Below, in pieces: positions 1 to 10,100 of a stretch of DNA of 64,000 nucleotides (positions are counted from its first letter, which is position 1; every line of letters begins with the position of its first letter). The position numbers were made by a program, and so were the translations under genes. Source of the DNA: Rotaria macrura (Eukaryota; Rotifera; Eurotatoria; Philodinida; Philodinidae); the NCBI GenBank assembly GCA_900239685.1, contig OENT01000446.1:1-64000 (forward strand), read 5' to 3'. The notes beneath the pieces are model-generated. The model was not told the DNA's origin, did no database searches, and saw only the letters and a program-made list of their open reading frames with translations.

Positions 1-3000
1 ATCGATACCGTGTTCGTCCGAGATAACTTCCCAAAACTAAAAATAGCGCACTTGATGAGTCATCAGTGAAAGGAAGGCGGTAGAAATGAAAATGAAGTAT
101 TTCTCTCTTGTCTGTCACTTATTTAGTAAATGAGTGCGTGAGTGTTACTCGATTGAGATTTTGTTATTAGAAACGGTCTATGTTAATACTGTAATGGCTA
201 ATTACTGTATACAGTTTGAACGATCATGTAAAAGAAAATGATGCAAAGTGCAAAGGTTATTCCATTCTAACGATGTAAGTATACATCAGTATATAAGAAC
301 TAGGTTGATAAGTTTATACATACTTTGGAACCGATTTGGTTACCACATTGACCAGCTTGAAGATGAACAATTTCACGCATTTTTAAGTGGTTGTTTCTGT
401 ATAAGATGAAACGAAAGTGTGAGAGACGTCTATCTCTAACGGCTGACAAATGTTATGATTCTCGACCGACGACGAGATAATATAAAAAAGCCGAGCGCAA
501 GAAAGAGAGAGAGAGAGGAGACGAGAGGAGAGAGAAGACGAAAGAAAGTGAAAGAAAAGCAGTCCGCGAACGCCGACCTATTTTCTCTCTCTGTCTCTTT
601 CTGTCGTTCGCTTGCGCTCACGCTCTTGCTACTTAGACAGAAAGATGGACGGACGGCATAGTCGCATTGCTTAAACACGAATGTACACGCACATACAGCC
701 TAAAGGAGGACGACGACACATATCAATGAATGAATCATTCTTCTATGTAAAATCCACAAAAGCTTCGTCATCGAAAAAAAAGAGGAGAAAAGAAGAAAGA
801 GAATGCTGCGATATGAGAAAATGATGAGAATAAAGTTGCAAGATGTGTGTATCTGGTGTGTGAATACATGTCTCGTATGTCGTGTCATTGAGATGCACGA
901 ATGGTATTCTTTTTTTTCTTAGGTTTTTCTTTGAATGCCATCGCATTCATCAAAGGCATATGAAAGAATGTATATATAGAAAAAAAAGAAGAGAAAATGA
1001 GACGAGTCGGAATAGACTCTCTTTTTGACACACGGGAAATCAACATGTATGTTACCATAACAATGATTATTTTATTCTTGAAAATAAGAGGAGTATCGTT
1101 AAGATATTTACGTCGAAACTTCGTTAAGAGAAGTGTCATGTAAATAATTGATGTAAAAAAAGACTTTTTTTCCATACGATACTTCTTCAACATATTAGAA
1201 ATACGAGTGGCATGAGAAATGTTGTGCAATCCAATTTGTGAAATATTGAAAAAAAAATCTTTTGAAATCTTTCAAGTAAATGTGAGGTATAAATAGAATC
1301 ATCAAAAAACATGTTTTTTTTTTAAATTTTTCATCAATCATGTGCTCTTTGTGGCATTCCCAAAGTGACAAACTCATTTGAAAATAGGAATTACAATTTT
1401 TCACTCAACTTAAAATGGTTCTCAAGTAAAATTTTGTGCTAGTGTTATAGAAAGTTCTCTGATGCATATAATCTTTGCCATTTTGAAGAAAGCATGTTTG
1501 TTAAATTATATTCGCTAGGCTAATCATGGTTGATTGACGTGTGCTTGAGCAGCGTATGCCAGTGTCATTCCATTTCTTAGTGAATTGTAAAATTGAATTT
1601 TCAAATGATTTACTCTCAGAAATGAATTCGCCTGTGCATTTCGTGTTTTAGAAGAAATGTATAATATTTTTCCCATTCTTCGATGCTGATAATTAATATT
1701 TCGAGCTCTGCTATGTACTTGTTGATAGATGGATGAAAATAGAAATAGTTGTTTATTATGTTGGAACTGTATGGATAAGTTTTTTTTTCTTTTTATCTTG
1801 TAATGGTTATGAAAAGAATATTTTTGTTTTGTGCGATCGTCGATTATAATGTTTGTACTCATGTTTTTGCATTGATCTAATAACACTTGAAAAAAACTGA
1901 CGTCATACAGTCGATATGCTTATTGACTATTGAATAGTGCTTATTGAGTGCAAATTTATTTTACGCTATCGATGAAGTTAACATAAAACACTCTTGAAAT
2001 TCAAATGAATTCTATCTAACTGAACTCATTAATAAAAAGAAATAAATAAAGAATAGTAGTTCATATATCGAGATATTTAATGTTCGTATTTTGTATGTAT
2101 TTCATTGAATGCGTTACTACTATGTCTCTATTTGTAGGATTCTATGGATAAATACGACTAAGAGTATCGTGTTGAGTAATTTTTTCGTAGCTTATTTCTT
2201 GATTGTTTTCTTTAATTCAAAAAAATGAAAAATAATATTCTTTCGCTGTTAATTAATACTTTATTATAATGTAATTTATCACTAGTTGAGATGCCTTTCA
2301 TTAAGAAAATTGTTTAAGTATTCTTAAGACGTAGTTTTTGTTCAATACATTGGAGAAGTCATGAAATCTAGACAAGGTTTCAAGTTGCAGTAAGTCTACA
2401 AAGAAGTTCTCTTGATAAATGATAGCAGTCATACATCTATTGTACATGTCTGCAAAATTGTCATTATCTTCTAATCAATAGAATTACATGAAAAATTGCA
2501 ACGAGAAGCTATTCATTTGATTCCTAAATGAAATGCGAAGGTCTTATTTCATGCAATAAAGGGTTCAGTACACTAAACATGTACGCAAAATTAGTTCATT
2601 GTGAAATAATTTGTTCTACTGTTTGACAACGAAGTTTTATTATCAATTTTAATCGGTAGATATTGGAAATAATTTCGTGAACTTAGAATTTTTTGCACAT
2701 CAATCACGACACGATTGGTCACGAGCTGCTATAGCATTTTAAAAATAGTCTTTAATTCCGATTTGTTGTTTCAATGATTATTAACTGAAGCTGAAATGAG
2801 AACCTCCATCCGATATATCGACAGAATTCGACTAGTAAACGAGTGTAAGTTGGTCAAAAACATATGAAGAAGTTCTATCAGAAGTATGAAGTTCATCGGA
2901 GCTGATTCGACATGCATTTATAATTAGCATACTATTTAGGAAATAGTTGAGTACTGCTTGTATACAGATTCAAAGAACATTATTCTCATGCTCAGCACCA

Positions 3001-4220
3001 CTGTTTTGCTGCTTGAAATAAGTTTTGCTACGTTTGTTGTTGAGATGCTTGCTTCCATCCTAGTATATCATATGGGAGAAGAATAAATCATCAATCAATC
3101 ATTATATATAACTCGCAATTCATACATCTTATTCCTACCAAGATTACGAATTATATCAACATATAAGATCATTGAAAAAGAAACTTATATGATGAATAAC
3201 TTAGACAAATGTGATTGAATATAAATAATCATAGCAACTACTGTGAATAACTATTAGATGTAATTCGAATTCGAGTAGTTGGTTAGTAGATGTTTTTCTT
3301 ATAAAATTTTCTTATCATATTAGTTGTTTTCAATCTAGAATTTTTATTGGGATCAATTTTGTTTCAATACGGTTGTCGATTTGATGCAGAGCAGAATTCT
3401 CTTAGATATTCGATCCGTGTTTTTTTTCCTTCCCTTGTGAGCATTATTCAGATTACAATGGCATTGACATTGATCAGTAGTTTTTCCTCTTTTTGGAATG
3501 GAAGCTGTTTTTAGCACCTTCATTTGTTGATATTCCCACATCGAATAAACATGCCCATCAACGACCATTCATTGTCGTATTAAGATTGTGTATTTCCAAA
3601 ATCGAGCTCGAAGACATACGATCGTTTATCAAATTAAACATGGCCTTTTATTAAGCTCGTATACAAAATACCATGAACGACCTTCATTTTACTCGTATTG
3701 TTGTATTTCTTCAATTGGAATATGAAGAAATATGATTGTAATACGAACCCAAGCAATTATTCAAAATACGATCGTATTGTATGAAATCTCGTCTGTAACT
3801 CGTTTTGTGATATTGATCAATTCAATGATTGCTTTTTTCATCTCAATTTTTCTATGCATGCCGTAATTTATTGTTCAGCACGACCTTCAAAACTAATATT
3901 GGTTTGTACTGGACACCTAATATCATTCGGATAGCATGAGTCAAATCAACGATCTAATTATGAATAGAAAGTGTTAATAATGTTCAATGGATAGTGGTAG
4001 AAAACAGATACTTAACTGTTGATCGATGTTCATAAAATTTACATGAATAGCCACTTTTCTGCAACGAAATCATATTTAGATTTATCGACACGAGTCTTAG
4101 TTTTTCTTGGAAGAATTGAAAACTTTGTCCCATAAATTAGCATTAAGATAGAAATAGAAATTTCGTCATATGTTGTCGACTGCGTGAAAATATGCATCCT
4201 CCGAAATTTCTTTCTTTTAA
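1..4220. other. Non-coding stretch left of the Cav2 gene; no gene recognised
   Basis: I see no exon series or conserved protein motif on either strand. About 490-560 is a strongly purine-rich GA tract, followed at about 575-640 by a pyrimidine-rich tract with higher GC than its surroundings. This resembles the tracts upstream of other genes here and could be the promoter side of a neighbour lying to the left, but nothing proves that. A small hairpin (TATTTCTTCA / TGAAGAAATA) lies near 3704-3735. The rest is AT-rich sequence with short chance reading frames. Confidence 0.5.
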
Positions 4221-4226
4221 TTTATT
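4221..4226 (-). terminator. Polyadenylation signal AATAAA of the Cav2 gene
   Basis: The minus strand reads AATAAA 26 bases after the TAA stop at 4253-4255, embedded in AT-rich sequence. It is the first such hexamer after the stop, so the 3' UTR would be very short. The cleavage site itself cannot be seen. Confidence 0.55.
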
Positions 4227-4252
4227 ATATAAACAAAAAAAAACAACAAAAT

Positions 4253-7137
4253 TTAAGCTTCATATTCACATGGCGAAATCGGATCATCTTCATCATCTTC
4301 TATTTCGTCTGCTACTTCTTTTCTCTCCTCTGGTTCTTTTTCATGTTCGTGTTTATGACTTTTATATTGTTCTTCATTATCCGAATTTTCCGATGAAGAA
4401 TTATTCGAAGTTGATGATGATGAAGACGATGATGTTTGATAATAAAATAATTCTCCAGGACGTGTAAATCGCGTTGATAATGGTTCATCTTCATTTTCTG
4501 TATCTGGAATATCAAAATATAATTTCGATGAATTCGAATCATCCATTATTGGCAAGTGTCGTGCAGGGCCAGGTAACAAAGGTAATTGTCGTGTAGGTGT
4601 TGGTAACGATGGTAATTGCCGGTTATTAGCATTGGCCTTTGGTCGAGGTTGTGCAATGTTAACTAATGCTAAAGAATCTTTGACTGGTACAGTTCGATTT
4701 GGCGGTAGTATTGGTCTAGAGAAAAAATAAAAGAGAAAAGTCAAGGTTAAATTCATGACTGAAATAATAAGGGGAAAATTCAAGGCGAACTTTGTCTTTA
4801 TTGGCCAATGTTCATTTAAGCCAAAGCCATCATCCGTTGATGTATGTGAATCAATTGAATCATGACGACTACCTGTATCATTTCCACTGCTACCTAATAA
4901 TGGTTGATGTTGTTCAGGTGATTGATCAGGCGCTCCTAAAACAATCACAAATTATGATCAATAGGAAATGTTTGATTTGTATGTCTGTAGACTGATTCTT
5001 GTGCATACTTCCTGATGAAAAGAATAATGCTGTTCGCGGTCGATTATTAATAAATTTTTTTACTGGTACTTTTCCTGTTGCTGTTTCACGAATTAATTGA
5101 TGATCGTTATTTGATGATGGCACCGTCGATTGTTTTGGCAATGCAATACGTGCTGTTCTTTGACCATTCAAAGGTAAACGACGTGCATTTGACACAATCA
5201 TTGTTTGTGGTTGTTGTTGATCATTATCGGTTGTAACAAGTAGTAACGGTCGAGTTTCAGTTGGTGATAAAGCAATAGATGATGAAGGATTTTTAACAGA
5301 TATTACTGATGATTTAGGTGTTGTCATTATTGCTGGTCGAGGTGGATTCAATGGTGCTGGTGATGTTGAAATTGGTAACGTATGAAGCACACTATTAAGA
5401 TCGGGTACGTTTAATGTTTTACCATAATGATGTGGCAGTTGGAAACCATCTGAACCGTGTTGATTTATTCTTTTTGCTTCATCGGGATTTAATAGATTTG
5501 GAGTTTTCGAATTAATATGACCGTTTTCCATTGCATTACTTGACCGACGGCTTGTCGAAACTTTATTTTTACCCATAAACATATTTTCGAAATTCTGAAT
5601 GAAACAACGAAAAATAACATGAAATATGTTCAGTATGGATTTAGTTTTTTCTGATATTCACTTGTCGACTCAATTGTTATTCAAAGTAAAAGTACAAATA
5701 TATGAAATCGCATCAATAGAAATCTTACTTTTAGTATATATGTACGTATACGTAAAAGAAAAAAGACCAGTTTTTAATTTGAAGAATATGATATCTAACA
5801 GACAATTGCTCGACATAAATATTCGTGTTCGTTTTCATTTGTGGAAACAATGTTCATTGGATTTGTTTCGAGAAAAGGTAATATTTGGAATGATGTAGAT
5901 TCGTGGCAGCTTAGTAATGATTTTAAATATGAAATTTGGTTAATCAGTAGACTTTTAAAGTCATCTGAGCATTTTTGATGTTTGAAGAAATGTGAACGTG
6001 TATTTTTTTCCAGATTACTCAAATTAAAAATGAAATACAATGATCTACCATAGAATATAGTAGTTTAGTTCAATAGTGCAGTGAATATCTCGAGGAAGAT
6101 ATATTCTCAAGCCAAATTTTATGTTATAATACTTTCTACTGTTGATTTGATTTTGGCAAATGACTGTCTTTTCAAAATGAGCTTTAGTTGTATAGTCGTA
6201 GTTCTTCTTCAAACAAGTTCAAACTTCCTTAGTGTTTGTCTTAAATCAATGAAATTTGCCAATTGTTGAATGAAGAGATGTAAACGAAAGTCAACCTCTC
6301 TTGGCTATCACTTCCTAGTCTTTAAGAAGCTACGATCAATAATTCTCAATGTCCTCCATTAATTAGCAATATCAAATTCTGATGGCATGACTTTGAATTT
6401 GTCTATATTTCGTTGTGAAACAAAAATACTTCAAGAAGTATGTTTCTTTCATTATCAGTCAGTATCAAACATTAAACTTATGATTTACAACAATTAGTTT
6501 TACCGATGATCGATTTCCTGCAGCAGCTCCTCCTCCTCCGCCTGTTCGACGAAAACTTCCCGATCGACGAAACGGTGATCGTCCTCCATCAAAATCACAT
6601 TCATTAATAGCTTCTTTTGAATGAGCACGTTCTTTGAGTGCTGATACAAGTCGATTTAAATTGAAACCCTATTGATAGAAGGAAAAAAAATAAAAATAAA
6701 TATCATTCATCAGTAAGAAAATTATCATTTAAAAGAGCAGAAGAAGAAGAAGAAGAAGTAGAAGAAGAAGTTGATGATAGTGATGATGTTGACAGGGTAG
6801 AATTGTTACGATTTAAACATGACTTAATTATAAGGGAATAGTAACAGGATGGAAGGGAAATAAATAAAAAAAAATAGAAAAAACGAAGATAGTCATGCTG
6901 AAAAAATTTCTCATTATAAGAAAAATAAAATAAAATAAAAAAAAGAATTAAACACATCACATAGGTATTTTTTTTTCAATCGAAAGATATATATATATTT
7001 TTTTTTTCTTTCTATCGATTTGAAATCAAAATAAATAAATAAAAAATGTTGATATTCTGCAAGCATGCATCCATGCATAAACTGACCTCATCATCAGTTG
7101 ACGGTAATACAAGACTACTGCTGCTTTTGCTCGTTAT
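4253..7137 (-). CDS. Cav2: Cav2 distal C-tail (exons 44-48) with RQLPxLP motifs
   Basis: Exons: 7087-7137, 6504-6668, 5009-5594, 4791-4935 and 4253-4715 (stop TAA). This is a low-complexity, Ser/Pro/Asn-rich cytoplasmic tail of about 470 residues. Exon 45 holds FRRSGSFRR and a Gly/Ala run. The last exon holds [16 protein letters not shown] and ARHLPIM (about 4544-4622), resembling the RQLPxxP ligand by which Cav2 tails bind the SH3 domains of RIM-binding proteins. The protein ends in an acidic stretch and CEYEA, not the DxWC-type PDZ ligand of many Cav2 channels. The 75-bp intron 4716-4790 has a weak gttcgc donor and no in-frame stop. The 909-bp intron 5595-6503 shows nothing recognisable. 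Confidence 0.82.
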
Positions 7138-10100
7138 CTATACATACGTTGAGAATATGAATGGTAAGTGTCTGCTTTTTTGATTTCTTTTTTTTTCGAT
7201 TTGGTCACAAGGCGCAGAGTAAGAAAGGAAAAGGAATGTTTCATTTTAACTTACAGTATCATTAGTATGCCCTTGTTTATATGATCGATAATTATCAATA
7301 TATAAACATATTGCATAAACTTTCCCGACAGTTAATTTTGGATGACCAGATGTACCATGTAGTTCTTATTTTCAAAAGAAAAGAAAACACATCAAATTCA
7401 ATTTTTGTCTGAAATTTGTCCTATTTTACCATGTTTCGGTGGTACGACTAGATCAAGTAATGGCTTAGTTCCACCTTCGTGTAATTTGATATTCTTTTTT
7501 GCATGATTAGGCCAAACTTTACATAGAACATCACGTAATTCATTATCGGCTTCATCCATTTCTTCGGCAGCTAAATTAAAAGATTTCGTCTATTCTTAAA
7601 ATAGCAGAAAATGAGAACTTTACCGGTACGCATTTTAATTCCAAGCGATTCACGAATAAGTGCAAAGAGCGTTGTTGTAAAATGTACTTGACGTTTATCA
7701 TCAACTGGCATATTCATACGAATTAAACGCTAAATATATACATACATAAATAGTCAGTCAATTTCTCTTTTGTCTTTTATTTTGCAATAGTCAAGACTCG
7801 AAAATAAAGATTCATTTTCTTCATGGACACGAATAAATCATACTAGTTTTTCAAATTCTAAGAAAATGTCATTTCTTCTCGGTGAATTTCCTCAGTTCCA
7901 ATTGTTTCCTTGCGCACAAAGTCTCAAAAACAGATGCTTGATTGGCTGTTTATTCAATTAATTTTATTCAGATGTTCTCCATTAAGATTTCAAATCTCTA
8001 ACTCGCATGTTAATCTTGATGATCATGTAAAGTCTAACGCATGCACTGATTATTATTGTTGAGAAAAGAAATTCTAATAGTCAATATGAATTGCATTCAT
8101 GCGTTGTTTTAATTTCATATTTGAGAGACAAGTGGATATTATAATAGTATGATTCATTCATCATGATTCCATGTTTTTTTATGGTAGATGACTGTATTTA
8201 TATCCACAAAAAAATTTTGTTAATTTCGTCTAGAATGTCAGTTATCATACAATGGATAAGACTATTTAGATGGAAAAAAAATAATCTGTGGATCTTTGAA
8301 AACGATAAATCACCAATAATTCAATGGATCTATCATTTACGTAACAATGGCGAATTGATGATTTGATCATTGATATCGAAAGACATTCATTATTTTTAAT
8401 TTCTTTATATTCTCAATCAATTAATCAGAGACAATCATCTGATTTTCAACTTAACTCTTAGAAGTTTAGTCTTATGAAACTTTTCAAACATTTGACATTC
8501 ATGGTAGACAATTTAAATCATAGAAGAGAAAAAATTTTCTCAACTTGGAACAGCGATGAGGTTTAATGAGATTTCACTTATGAACTATGTTTTGAATAGT
8601 CTACCATGAAAATTAGTAGGTCATGACTAGTGATAATTTTTTCTGTCAATTGAAATAGCTATAAATGTTAGAATCCGATGTAGCGTATTGCAGCCCACGG
8701 GTCGGGCAACCGTACCTGGGTACGGATAAAGAAGTTTTTTTCGGGTCAGGTATGAAAAGTTGTATCTGTACAGGGATCTAATTCAATGAACTTGTTGTGT
8801 TTCAATTTCAATATTTATATGTCTACATACTTTATATGCTAATTTTGACGGACATTTAGTTCCGAATCCAACAGGAGGTGACATTAATCGAAGCATTTCA
8901 AACATTTTCGTATAGTCCAATTTTCCTCTATTTTATCGAACAAATCAAAAATAGAATCATCAATAAAATGTCAAATTCTAAAACATACGTTCCATCTGGA
9001 TCATATTCTGACCAAGCTCGAAGAAATTCATCTAAATGATGTGCACCTAATATCGATGAATCTCTTGTTAAATAATCGAAATTATCCATGATAACCGCCA
9101 CAAATAAGTTTAACATCTAAATATGTTGAGATTATGTTATTCGTTCATCTTTTTCTATCGGAGTCCCCGAATTTTGCCAATAGGACTTTCGACAACTGAA
9201 CATTAGCCAATTGCGAATACCCAATTGGCAAAATTCGGGTAAGCCTTTCTATAACATCTACTTACTAAAAATGATGAAAGAAAAACAAATGAGCAAAAGT
9301 AAAGATAGGCAAAATCAGATCCACATCTATTGTGTGATTGATCACTCTTTGTATGTGACGATGCTGAAAGACACATGGATGGTGTCGGAAAACTTATATG
9401 TGATACTGTCTGATGTGGATATGGTCGATTGTGACCTGGTGGTTGACATTCAACACCAGCTTTACATGCTAACATAACTGCTTGCCAACTTTCACCTGTT
9501 GCACATCTAAACATGAAGAAAAAGTAAACAAACAAAAATTATATTTAAAATACAGTCATGAAACAAACGAAATATAAAAAGAAACAAAAAGCATTGTAAG
9601 CAACAACAATCACAAATACCTGAACAAGAGCAGTAAAGCATAAAAAAAATTTGAAAAATTATTGTGACGATTTATCTCGGATGGAGCCGAGTCATGACGA
9701 ACATTTCCAAATACCTTTATATTATTATAGTCAAACAAAAAATAAAATATGTCAAATTTCATGCAAAAAAAAAACTATATAAAAGGAGAAAAAAAGAAAT
9801 GAACTAAACTTGACCACTACTATCACATGACAAGAAAAAAATAGAAAAAAAAATAATAAATCATACAGAAAAATGAAATGAAAAAAAAGAATAATTTCTC
9901 TAATTGATTTTTATGAATATATGAATGAATAAAATATGATCTACAGTAGGGATCCTCTTGCCTGAATAAGACGAGTGTAGCTTGGAAAATATTCTGAAAA
10001 TTATTGTGATTGTGTATTGCCGATCCATGATCGACTTTTATATTACCAAACATCTGTAGCGTAAATTAAATTTTCATTTTTTTTAAGTTACTCATTAAAA

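Noticed and set aside
436-678. Overlapping open frames of 68-80 codons on both strands
   Set aside because: They lie on GA/CT-rich low-complexity sequence, have biased composition (Arg/Glu/Lys or Ser/Leu/Phe runs) and match no family.
3353-3568. Minus-strand 71-codon frame with several Cys and His (TTDQCQCHCNLNNAHKG)
   Set aside because: It briefly looked like a zinc-finger or transposase fragment, but the Cys/His spacing fits no domain I know and there are no supporting neighbours.
5626-5898. Plus-strand 90-codon frame in the Cav2 intron
   Set aside because: Antisense to the gene, no recognisable protein features, length compatible with chance in AT-rich DNA.
9211-9477. Plus-strand 88-codon frame
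   Set aside because: Antisense shadow of Cav2 exon 38 and part of the adjacent intron.
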